Below, piece by piece: positions 33,251-39,241 of a stretch of 39,241 nt of DNA. The notes under the pieces were generated by a model. That model searched no databases and was not told where the DNA came from. It saw only the letters and a list, made by a program, of their open reading frames with translations. The stretch lies in contig JALOAS010000018.1 of assembly GCA_023228705.1 (NCBI GenBank), positions 1-39,241 of the forward strand, in the 5' to 3' direction. The position numbers and the translations under genes were made by a program. Every line of letters begins with the position of its first letter. Position 1 is the first letter of the stretch. The stretch comes from Ottowia sp. GTDB taxonomy: Bacteria; Pseudomonadota; Gammaproteobacteria; Burkholderiales; Burkholderiaceae_C.

Positions 33251-33282
33251 GGTCATATCTCCTGTGTGGCAGATTGCACCAC

Positions 33283-33311
33283 ATTGTAAGTGCTGCACGT
33301 AAACTGTGCAC
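33283..33311 (-). promoter_or_regulatory. Promoter region of the RHH/VapC operon
   Basis: A TACAAT -10 (33288-33283) on the minus strand lies next to GTGC-T-GCAC (33290-33298) and a second GTGCAC palindrome (33306-33311). The paired GTGC/GCAC sites are candidates for the RHH antitoxin operator. Confidence 0.45.
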
Positions 33312-33354
33312 GTCATCAGGCATGGGCTCGTTGCCCTGTGTGACGGGACAGGTG

Positions 33355-33785
33355 TAGGCGTAGGCGGAGGCCAGCCCCCTGGCCGATTGGGGTGGTTGCT
33401 GCGCGCTGGACGTTGCGCGTCGCGCATGACGGATGACAGATGACCTCGCTGGCGCTTCGTATGATCGCGCCGCTGCGCGGCGGCAATGATTGCGGCTGCG
33501 CCGCCATGATGGGGAGGTTGGGCGTTTGAAGAGGTTGAGCGTTGAGCGTTGAGCGTTGAGCGTTGAGCGTTGAGCGTTGAGCGTTGAGCGTTGAGCGTTG
33601 AGCGTTGAGCGTTGAGCGTTGGGCGTTGAGCGGGGAATCGCGGCGGGGGCGCCATGGGGAGGTTGAGCGTTTGGCGTTGAGCGTTTGGCGTGGCGCATGA
33701 CGGATGACCTCGCTGGACACTGAACGCACAACGGTCTTCCGGGAGGCCAGCCCCCTGGCCGATGGGGCGGCTTTTTGTGAGGGCG
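33355..33785. repeat. Mosaic repeats with 14-unit TTGAGCG array
   Basis: Reverse orientation. Palindromes GGCCAGCCCCCTGGCC at 33369-33384 and 33745-33760 bound two elements. Between them lie two 'catgacggatgac' linkers, the GCCGCTGCGCGGCGGC palindrome, and the longest heptamer array of the window (33535-33632: twelve TTGAGCG, one TTGGGCG, one TTGAGCG), followed by the GGGGAATCGCGGCGGGGGCGCCATGGGGAGG block and more heptamers. Confidence 0.88.
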
Positions 33786-33812
33786 CCGCAAACGCCGCCA
33801 ACGCTGGCGCGC

Positions 33813-34376
33813 TCAGGCGCCGCGCGCCGGGGTCAGCAGCTGCTGCTTCAGCGCGTCCATCTGCTGCCGCGCAACCACGTGGCCGTGCGCGGCGGCGCGT
33901 GCCGTCCACATCAGCGCCAGCGACTCGGCTGCCTGGCCGCGCCGGCCGGCCAGCTCGGCCGCGTGCAGCGTGCCCAGCCAGTGCATGGCGTCGGCATCGC
34001 CCTGCGCCGCCGCCTGCTCCAGGAAGTAAATCGCCGCTGCCGCGCTGGCCGCCGCCTGCGCTTCGCCGTCGCCGCCATCGTCATCGGCCGCCTGCTGCAG
34101 CGCGTGCCGTGCCAGCAGCGCGCCCACGTCGGCCTGCGCCGCCGCCTCGCCGTGGTCTGCGCGCACCAGCAGCGCGGCGTCTTCGGTGCCCAGCGTCACC
34201 GCCAGCGTCGCCTGCACCGCCGCCAGCGGCACCAGCGTCTGCTGGCTCGGGCCGGGCCGGCGCAACGGCGGCACCTGCCCCTGCTCGACGCGCCGCTGCC
34301 ACGTGCGCACGCTCAGGCCGCTCAGCGCGGCTGCGGTGTTCAGGCTGATGGCGTGCCGGGGTGGGGTGGGGGACAT
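33813..34376 (-). CDS. Sel1-repeat protein with N-terminal HTH-like region
   Basis: A 187-residue protein. The N-terminal ISLNTAAALSGLSVRTWQRRVEQGQVPPL resembles a MerR/excisionase-like helix-turn-helix; the middle and C-terminus contain Sel1-type repeats (ALLVRADHGEAAAQADVGALLAR, AIYFLEQAAAQGDADAMHWLGTLHAA, ALMWTARAAAHGHVVARQQM). Sel1 repeats mediate protein contacts, so a regulatory role with a partner is plausible but unproven. Start ATG at 34376. Not recognised as a named gene. Confidence 0.7.
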   Translation of the reverse strand: MSPTPPRHAISLNTAAALSGLSVRTWQRRVEQGQVPPLRRPGPSQQTLVPLAAVQATLAVTLGTEDAALLVRADHGEAAAQADVGALLARHALQQAADDDGGDGEAQAAASAAAAIYFLEQAAAQGDADAMHWLGTLHAAELAGRRGQAAESLALMWTARAAAHGHVVARQQMDALKQQLLTPARGA

Positions 34377-34455
34377 GCGGCGGATTGTAGCCAGCGGCTG
34401 GCGCCCGGCGGTTTTGCGTTGCCAATGGCTCGCCAGCGTGCAACCGTCTCCTGGA

Positions 34456-34555
34456 GGCCAGCCCTCTGGCCGATTGCGGCGGTTGCCCAAGGCACAACGG
34501 CGCTGCCGGAGGCAACACAATCGCGGCGGGGTGCCGCTCCTACGACAAACGCATG
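34456..34555. repeat. Short mosaic repeat (palindrome plus GC block)
   Basis: Reverse palindrome GGCCAGCCCTCTGGCC (34456-34471) followed by a GATTGCGGCGGTTG segment and a GATCGCGGCG-like GGTGCCGCTCCTACGAC block. No heptamers. Confidence 0.7.
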
Positions 34556-34574
34556 CGCTGGCCTGTAGGCCGAT

Positions 34575-34856
34575 TCAGGAAGCCACGGCTTGCGCCACGA
34601 CGTCCGGTGCACACGCGATCACGCGCACATACGCCATCGCATAATCCGGGGCCGTCACCCGCGCCTGTTCCCAATCGCGCAAGGTGCCCACAGGCACATG
34701 AAAGCGGCGGGCAAATTCAGCCTGGGACAACCCCAGGTCCGTTCTCGCCTTGCGGACAAAGCGGGCGCGCTGGCCCCGGTCCAGCGCCTGCGCCGTCACG
34801 TCAAAGTCTTCTGCATCAGCCCCGTCAGCCGGCAGAACGATACGCTCTTTCTTCAC
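34575..34856 (-). CDS. XRE-family antitoxin of the BrnT pair
   Basis: A 93-residue protein with an HTH (about 38-75: FVRKARTDLGLSQAEFARRFHVPVGTLRDWEQ) and a C-terminal helix (DYAMAYVRVIACAPDVVAQAV). The GTG start at 34856 has AGGAG 8-9 nt upstream. It overlaps the toxin's 3' end by 32 bp, so the pair is toxin-first. Usual BrnT partners are BrnA proteins with RHH folds; an XRE partner is less common. Confidence 0.82.
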   Translation of the reverse strand: MKKERIVLPADGADAEDFDVTAQALDRGQRARFVRKARTDLGLSQAEFARRFHVPVGTLRDWEQARVTAPDYAMAYVRVIACAPDVVAQAVAS

Positions 34857-35100
34857 CTGTGTTGCTCCTTCTCACGGACATGAAACGCGGCAGATCATCC
34901 CGCCAGACGAAGACCCCCGTGAACAACTTGCCATCAACCCGCCCCACCACCTTGAACCGCTCCTCGCCATCTATCTTCCGTATCGATGGAATGATGAGGT
35001 GATCGGCATCTTCAAGAATACGATCTCCAAACGCCAGCGACAGCTTGTGTTTTTCCCGGTTGATGGTGTCCTTGCGAGAATCAAACCTGCTTGCCGCCAT
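34825..35100 (-). CDS. brnT: BrnT-family ribonuclease toxin
   Basis: A 91-residue DUF497/BrnT protein: FDSRKDTINREKHKLSLAFGDRILED, then ERFKVVGRVDGKLFTGVFVW and RFMSVRRSNTGEERAYR. BrnT folds like RelE and cuts RNA. The TATAAT of its promoter ends 8 nt before the ATG, suggesting a leaderless mRNA. Confidence 0.85.
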   Translation of the reverse strand: MAASRFDSRKDTINREKHKLSLAFGDRILEDADHLIIPSIRKIDGEERFKVVGRVDGKLFTGVFVWRDDLPRFMSVRRSNTGEERAYRSAG

Positions 35101-35108
35101 GGGAAATC

Positions 35109-35127
35109 ATTATACGGAACGTCCGTA
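35109..35127 (-). promoter_or_regulatory. brnT promoter and palindromic operator
   Basis: Minus strand: TATAAT (35114-35109) next to a perfect inverted repeat TACGGA-ACG-TCCGTA (35113-35127). The repeat overlaps the -10 and spacer, the usual place for a TA operator. The -35 is weak. Confidence 0.6.
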
Positions 35128-35159
35128 CCCGCTGTTGCGGCGGTTGTCCGTGGTACGGC

Positions 35160-35310
35160 GGCGCTGCTGGAGGCAACGCCATCGCGGCTGCGGCGCCATG
35201 GGGAGGTTGAGCGTTTGGCGTTGAGCGTGGCGCGTGACGGATGGCCTCGCTGGACGCTGAACGCACAACGGTCTTCCGGAGGCCAGCCCCCTGGCCGATG
35301 GCGCGTCCGC
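35160..35310. repeat. Mosaic repeat element (reverse)
   Basis: Block GATCGCGGCTGCGGCGCCATGGGG, GGTTGAGCGTTTGGCG heptamers, 'gcgtgacggatggcctcgctgg' linker, CGGTCTTCCGG linker and palindrome GGCCAGCCCCCTGGCC (35281-35296). Lies between the BrnT and AbrB/PIN modules. Confidence 0.82.
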
Positions 35311-35424
35311 GGGCGGGGTCCTGTTCCATCATCTGCGCCAACGCGCCTCTTTTGTGCCTCGAAGCGCACAGATGCGGTGAAAGGAAGTAAGATATCCGTG
35401 AAAGACCCATGTAAGGAATACACC

Positions 35425-35643
35425 ATGCTGGCCAAACTGACTTCAAAAAATCAGATCACCCTGCCCAAGGCCATTGTGTCCAGCATCGATGCTGCGGAAT
35501 ACTTCCAGGTTTCCATCGAGGACGGTCGCATTGTCCTGACGCCTGTGCAGATCCGGAGCGCACAAGCCGTGCGCAGCAAGCTGCAGGAACTCGGTATTAC
35601 GGAGCAGGACGTAGAGGACGCCATCGCGTGGGCGCGCCGATGA
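35425..35643 (+). CDS. AbrB-type antitoxin
   Basis: A 72-residue SpoVT/AbrB swapped-hairpin protein: AKLTSKNQITLPKAIVSSIDAAEYFQVSIEDGRIVLTPV (about 3-41), with a C-terminal helix (SAQAVRSKLQELGITEQDVEDAIAWAR) for toxin binding. ATG at 35425 is supported by AAGGA 7 nt upstream. The toxin gene overlaps it by 4 bp (ATGA). Confidence 0.88.
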   Translation: MLAKLTSKNQITLPKAIVSSIDAAEYFQVSIEDGRIVLTPVQIRSAQAVRSKLQELGITEQDVEDAIAWARR

Positions 35644-36059
35644 GCCGTGTCGTTCTTGACACCAACGTTGTCGTCTCGGCGCTGCTGTTCACTTCCGGTC
35701 GCCTTGCGTGGATGCGCCACGCGTGGCAGCATGGCCAGATCAGACCACTGGCGTGCAAGGCGTCTGTGGATGAATTGTTGCGGGTATTTGCCTATGCAAA
35801 GTTCCAGCTCACCCGGCAGGAGCAACAGCAACTGCTCGCAGACTTCCTGCCCTTTGCCGAGGTTGTTGAACTTGCGCGGCCCTGGCCGTCGTTGCCTGCC
35901 TGCCGGGACCAGAAGGACCAGGTCTTCCTGGCCTTGGCTCAGGTCGGGGCGGCGCGTGCGCTGATCACGGGTGACAAGGATCTGCTGGCACTCAAAGACA
36001 AGTTCGCCATTCCCATCGTGACGCCCGATGAATGGGCAAGGCAGCAAGACCCGTCGTGA
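35640..36059 (+). CDS. PIN-family toxin
   Basis: A 139-residue PIN protein of the putative-toxin COG1569 type: VVLDTNVVVSALLF with first Asp, KASVDELLRVFAYAKF with the Glu, DQKDQVFLALAQVGAARALITGDKDLLAL with the last Asp residues. Likely an RNase neutralised by the AbrB antitoxin upstream. ATG at 35640 forms ATGA with the antitoxin stop. Confidence 0.88.
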   Translation: MSRVVLDTNVVVSALLFTSGRLAWMRHAWQHGQIRPLACKASVDELLRVFAYAKFQLTRQEQQQLLADFLPFAEVVELARPWPSLPACRDQKDQVFLALAQVGAARALITGDKDLLALKDKFAIPIVTPDEWARQQDPS

Positions 36060-36264
36060 CCTTGTGGCTGGCATCAGACACGGGCCAGGCCCTGTTCCAC
36101 AAATGGCCGCAGCTCGGCACGCAGGGCGTTTTCTTTTGTAGGAGGCCAGCCCTCTGGCCGATCGCGGCGTTCGCGCCGCATTGGTTTGCCTTGGCGTGCG
36201 TCCTGCGGGCTCCCCTTTCAACGCCGCCTCCGCGGCTCGCCCTTGACACCGCGTTCCGGCGTCA
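36060..36264. other. Gap with a single REP-like palindrome
   Basis: Contains GTAGGAGGCCAGCCCTCTGGCCGAT (palindrome 36144-36159), the most 3' copy of this module. Nothing else recognised. Confidence 0.6.
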
Positions 36265-36318
36265 TGTCGCGGCAAATGGGCGACACGGGCGCTGAAATGT
36301 CGTGTTACAGCTGCGACA
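36265..36318 (+). promoter_or_regulatory. Paired palindromes, predicted PilR sites
   Basis: Two copies of TGTCG-N11-CGACA (36265-36285 and 36298-36318), spaced 33 bp, about three helical turns. They lie about 65-118 bp upstream of the predicted pilA start, the usual place for enhancer sites. P. aeruginosa PilR binds TGTC-type repeats, so PilR is the likely ligand. Confidence 0.65.
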
Positions 36319-36356
36319 AAGCGTAAATTACGTTACTTTTGGCCTGATCTGGCCGT

Positions 36357-36371
36357 TGGCACGCATCTTGC
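36357..36371 (+). promoter_or_regulatory. pilA: Sigma54 promoter of pilA
   Basis: TGGCACGCATCTTGC matches the sigma54 consensus with GG (36358-36359) and GC (36370-36371) separated by 10 nt. Transcription would start near 36383, about 56 bp before the ATG. pilA genes are classically sigma54/PilR-dependent. Confidence 0.85.
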
Positions 36372-36438
36372 TGCATGGAGGGTGACTGGCGCTGACTTTG
36401 GATGCCAGCATTTTTCTTGGATTTCTGGAGGGTTTCAA

Positions 36439-36879
36439 ATGAAACAGCAGATGCGCAAGGTCCAGCAGGGCTTTACATTGATTGAGTTGATGATCGTTGT
36501 GGCGATCATCGGGATTTTGGCGGCGGTGGCGTTGCCGGCTTATCAGGATTATACGACGCGGGCAAAGGTCAGCGAAGTCATCGTCATGGCATCGCCAGCA
36601 AAGCTTGCGGTTGCTGAGACCGCGTCGTCCGTCGGTAGCCTGGCCTCTGTGACCGCGTCCAACTCAGGTTATTCGTTTCCGGGCGCCACGAAATACGTTT
36701 CTGGTATCACGGTCTCGAACGACGGGAACGGGGTGGTCACGGCCGTTTCAATCGTGCCCAATGCGAATGGCAACATCGTTCTCACCCCTACGCCAGTAGC
36801 GGGAGGCTCTGGCCAACTGACTTGGGCATGCACAACTACCATTGACAAGAAATACGTTCCGGCAGAATGCCGCGGCTAA
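36439..36879 (+). CDS. pilA: Type IVa major pilin
   Basis: A 146-residue prepilin with an 11-residue leader ending in Gly, cleavage before Phe12, Glu16 (mature Glu5) and a hydrophobic N-terminal helix (LIELMIVVAIIGILAAVALPAY). A C-terminal pair Cys131/Cys144 forms the usual D-loop disulfide. ATG at 36439 has GGAGGG about 6 nt upstream. It assembles the pilus fibre for twitching and adhesion. The downstream PglL-type gene suggests the pilin is O-glycosylated. Confidence 0.95.
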   Translation: MKQQMRKVQQGFTLIELMIVVAIIGILAAVALPAYQDYTTRAKVSEVIVMASPAKLAVAETASSVGSLASVTASNSGYSFPGATKYVSGITVSNDGNGVVTAVSIVPNANGNIVLTPTPVAGGSGQLTWACTTTIDKKYVPAECRG

Positions 36880-36906
36880 ACTAAGTATAGTTGTTTTGAA
36901 TTGACA

Positions 36907-36932
36907 GGGAAGGCCGTGGCCTTCCCTTTTTT
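36907..36932 (+). terminator. Rho-independent terminator after pilA
   Basis: Stem GGGAAGGC/GCCTTCCC with CGTG loop (36907-36926) followed by six T. It lies 28 bp after the pilA stop and separates the abundant pilin transcript from the ligase gene. Confidence 0.9.
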
Positions 36933-36978
36933 ATTCTTATTTAATTACACTATGATGGCTGCAAGCAAAGGGAGCGCC

Positions 36979-38700
36979 ATGGTGACTCTGCTGCGAAGCG
37001 TTGCACCTATCCATAATAATAGCAAGTTGATATGGTTGTTCTGGCCATTTGCCTTCGCATTTGGATGGTTGATTCCGCTTCATCCCGATCCCTGGTCCAA
37101 CTTCTACAACGAGATAGCGGTTGCCTGCAGTATTTCGCTGTTAGGGGTGGGTTTCGCCTGGAGCCGTAAACCCTTCGAAGTTGATGCGGTCGCTCTCTTG
37201 GTTGCAGGAGTTTCGGTCATCCCGCTGTTGCAGGCTGCGTTCGGGGCTTTCATGCTGCCTCAAGAGGCGTGGGTTGTTGCCCTGTATCCGCTGAGCCTGG
37301 CAGGTGCAATCGCGCTGGGGCGCGCAGGAGAAAAGAATTTTGGCGAGCGCTTCGTGGCGGCCTTGTTTGCTGGTCTTCTCATCGCTGCCCTCGTCTCTGC
37401 GGCATTAGCTTTTGCACAGGTTCTTCTCTGGGACTGGGGCGTCATTTTGGCTCCCGTAGTTTCTGGTAGGCGACCGATTGCCAATATTGGTCAACCCAAC
37501 GAGCTGGCCACGCTTTTGATCCTGGGTTCCATCGGCCTTCTGTGGTTGCGTCTGCACGGGAGGCTGTCTAACCGCATTGCCATAGTGATTCTGGCTATCC
37601 TTTTGCTAGCCGTCATCAGTACCCGTTCGCGTACCGGGTGGTTGTCGGTCGTGATTCTGCATGGACTGGCTCTGTTCCGACCCGCGTGCTTCGGGCTGCG
37701 CTTTGGCCACGCCCGCCGGGCAGTGACCCTGTCTCTGCTGCTCTTTGCGCTTGGCATCGCGGCATGGGAGAGCGGCTTGTACTGGATTGAACTGATGGGA
37801 GGACCCCAGGCCGGCACGAGATTCAAGACGGGCTCGCGCCCGCTCTTGTGGCATATGGTCATAGACGGCATCCTTGCACGGCCCTGGCTGGGCTACGGGT
37901 GGGACCAGGGGCGCCCGCTGCAACTGGCGCTGGCTGCAGAATTTTGTGACTTCAAGGAAAGATTCCAGCACGCGCACAACATCATCCTTGACCTGCTCAT
38001 GTGGAATGGAGTGCCACTGGGACTGGCGCTGATCGGTGCCGTCGGCTACTGGTTTGTTGCCACGTTGAGAAAAATCAGGGCATCCGCGGACTGGCTCGTC
38101 ATGTTGGCCATCTTTGCTTTCATGATCCACGCAATGCTGGAATTGCCTCATGCAAAAGCGTACTTTCTGCTGACCGTTGGCCTGTTTGTCGGAATATTGA
38201 ATGCCCGGGCCGGAATGCCGTCGTTGCTCTCGGTCCGGCCGTCGTATCTTGGACTGGCTGCGGTAGTCTGGTTGATGGTTGTGATGACGGTGTTTCAGGA
38301 TTTCTCCCGGATCCGTGAAGATCTGCGTGCGTATCGGATGCGTATGGCGTGGTCAGGAATTGCGGCCGAGCCGGAGCCGCCCAAGATTTACGTTCTGAAA
38401 GCCTTGCAATCCGCATTGGTGACGCTGCGCATCAAACCCGCGGAGAACATGGATGCGGCTACTATTGACCTGATCCGGCGTGTGGCAACGCGCTATCCAA
38501 TAGAGTCTGCGCTGATGCTGCATGCTCAGGTTTCGGCGCTCAATGGCGCACCGGAATCAGCGACATGGGCGCTTGAGCGCTTGTGCCTGTTATTCGGAGA
38601 AGATACTTGCGGTGATGCTTGGATGCGATGGTCCATGTTTCAGATCGAACACCCGATTGCAGATCAAGTGGTGTTTCCAGATGCGCGATGCTCGCATTAA
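36979..38700 (+). CDS. PglL/O-antigen-ligase-family pilin glycosyltransferase
   Basis: A 573-residue polytopic membrane protein with about eleven to twelve hydrophobic segments. The Wzy_C/PglL region shows GQPNELATLL, STRSRTGWLS, RPLLWHMVIDGILARPWLGYGW and QHAHNIILDLLMWNGVPLG, the last with the conserved His-Asn loop of PglL/WaaL enzymes. It would move a lipid-linked glycan onto pilin in the periplasm. The C-terminal ~130 residues are soluble. ATG at 36979 is chosen for AGGGAG 5 nt upstream; earlier ATGs (36952, 36955) follow the terminator too closely. Alternative: O-antigen ligase. Confidence 0.85.
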   Translation: MVTLLRSVAPIHNNSKLIWLFWPFAFAFGWLIPLHPDPWSNFYNEIAVACSISLLGVGFAWSRKPFEVDAVALLVAGVSVIPLLQAAFGAFMLPQEAWVVALYPLSLAGAIALGRAGEKNFGERFVAALFAGLLIAALVSAALAFAQVLLWDWGVILAPVVSGRRPIANIGQPNELATLLILGSIGLLWLRLHGRLSNRIAIVILAILLLAVISTRSRTGWLSVVILHGLALFRPACFGLRFGHARRAVTLSLLLFALGIAAWESGLYWIELMGGPQAGTRFKTGSRPLLWHMVIDGILARPWLGYGWDQGRPLQLALAAEFCDFKERFQHAHNIILDLLMWNGVPLGLALIGAVGYWFVATLRKIRASADWLVMLAIFAFMIHAMLELPHAKAYFLLTVGLFVGILNARAGMPSLLSVRPSYLGLAAVVWLMVVMTVFQDFSRIREDLRAYRMRMAWSGIAAEPEPPKIYVLKALQSALVTLRIKPAENMDAATIDLIRRVATRYPIESALMLHAQVSALNGAPESATWALERLCLLFGEDTCGDAWMRWSMFQIEHPIADQVVFPDARCSH

Positions 38701-38993
38701 CGAGATAATAACGAGATAGGGAGACGATAAAGGGCACCCAGCGCGCCGGGACGAAGCCGGCAGAGCTAAGGGGATGAAGAGATGAAAGGCGCTGTTCGCA
38801 TCATTTCTGCACGCCAGGCCAACTCCAGAGAAGTGGAGCAAGATAAAGGACACCCACATCTCGAAGAAGGCAAGACGAAGATAAGGGACACCCACTTCTT
38901 GAAGGGCCTGAAGCAAGTAAAAGATAAAGGACACCCATATCTTGAAGAGTCCAGCTACACTGTTCTTGCCCCTTGGCCCGCTGGAGACCCGCC

Positions 38994-39044
38994 ATGACCC
39001 GACCCCGCTCCGCCCAGGTCAGCCTGGCTGACACCCCCTGGTAC
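38994..39044 (+). pseudogene. Truncated RAYT transposase start (copy 1)
   Basis: ATG and 16 further codons read MTRPRSAQVSLADTPWY, the usual N-terminus of REP-associated tyrosine transposases, then the frame runs into the repeat. The catalytic HUH and tyrosine regions are missing. Confidence 0.7.
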
Positions 39045-39193
39045 CAAGATAAAGGACACCCACATCTCGAAGAAGGCAAGACGAAGATAAGGGACACCCA
39101 CTTCTTGAAGGGCCTGAAGCAAGATAAAGGACACCCACATCTTGAAGAGCCCGGCTACACTGATCTTGCCCCTTGGCCCGTTGGAGACCCGCC

Positions 39194-39229
39194 ATGACCC
39201 GACCCCGCTCCGCCCAGGTCAGCCTGGCT
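39194..39229 (+). pseudogene. Truncated RAYT transposase start (copy 2)
   Basis: ATG and 11 further codons read MTRPRSAQVSLA, then an A-rich stretch and the next GATAAA motif begin. It is cut five codons earlier than copy 1. The upstream sequence (CCTTGGCCCGYTGGAGACCCGCC) is shared. Confidence 0.7.
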
Positions 39230-39241
39230 AAAAAAGATAAA

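Larger units (their letters stand above)
38839..39241. repeat. Tandem ~206-bp RAYT-linked repeat array
   Basis: Copy 1 (38839-39044) and copy 2 (39045-39229) are near identical; copy 2 lacks 6 bp. Each carries three motifs of the form GATAARGGACACCCA-N4-CTYGAAG and ends in the start of a RAYT gene. The last 12 bases begin a third copy, so the array continues past the window. A diverged motif (GATAAAGGGCACCCA) lies at about 38726. Confidence 0.85.

Noticed and set aside
33251..33655. Upstream extension of the RHH antitoxin with LNAQRST repeats
   Set aside because: Repeating LNAQRST residues are the 21-nt translation period of the heptamer array, not protein.
36901..36978. Ligase start upstream of 36979
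   Set aside because: The frame passes through the pilA terminator, and the best ribosome site serves the ATG at 36979.
38590..39140. Minus-strand frames rich in MWVSFIL repeats
   Set aside because: They are antisense translations of the GATAARGGACACCCA motif array.

Overview
The window looks like a chromosomal stretch of a GC-rich betaproteobacterium, most likely Burkholderiales; the genus cannot be fixed from the sequence. Reasons: high-GC housekeeping genes (waaA, a phosphomannomutase, riboflavin synthase, a TolC-family gene), two copies of the small MarR-type regulator that accompanies exopolysaccharide loci in betaproteobacteria, a sigma54-driven pilA followed by a PglL-type ligase, and CCA-encoding tRNA genes.

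Layout. 1-3800: a tandem repeat block, a HigB/HigA-type toxin-antitoxin (TA) pair and an AbiEi/AbiEii pair, separated by mosaic repeats. 3839-23739: a surface-polysaccharide island. Plus strand: PCMT-like methyltransferase, UDP-glucuronate 4-epimerase, MarR-type regulator, UDP-glucose dehydrogenase. Minus strand, from 20630 down to 7853: MarR-type regulator, wbpA, wbpB, wbpD, a VapBC-like TA module whose PIN toxin is fused in frame to the wbpE aminotransferase, a glycosyltransferase, Wzx flippase, Wzy polymerase, a second glycosyltransferase, a WbpI-type epimerase and a family 2 glycosyltransferase. Plus strand again: polyprenyl-phosphate sugar transferase and Wzz. WbpA/B/E/D/I together account for all steps from UDP-GlcNAc to UDP-ManNAc3NAcA, so the product is probably an acidic, Wzy-dependent O-antigen or capsule. 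The part from about 7640 to 15160, except the epimerase and the glycosyltransferase at 9738-10850, is clearly AT-richer, as is usual for exchangeable O-unit genes.

23740-31290: relics at the island edge (a truncated NeuD/PglD-like gene and a copy of the tolC promoter and signal-peptide region), a CopG/ParE TA pair, tolC, waaA, phosphomannomutase and riboflavin synthase. 31290-36060: small ORFs, tRNA-Arg(ACG), a CAT-anticodon tRNA and three more TA modules (RHH/VapC, BrnT/XRE, AbrB/PIN) plus a Sel1-repeat gene. 36060-38700: pilA with a sigma54 promoter and paired upstream palindromes, a strong terminator and a PglL-type ligase. 38701-39241: a tandem array containing truncated starts of a REP-associated tyrosine transposase (RAYT).

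Cross-cutting features. Seven TA modules lie in 39 kb. A mosaic intergenic repeat family (a REP-like palindrome, heptamer arrays of the form CGYYMAR and fixed linkers) fills most gaps outside the polysaccharide island and is absent inside it. The two MarR-type regulators share an inverted repeat, GTTCA-N5-TGAAC, just before their start codons, suggesting common autoregulation. The most unusual single gene is the PIN-aminotransferase fusion, which also carries an in-frame 27-nt repeat expansion.
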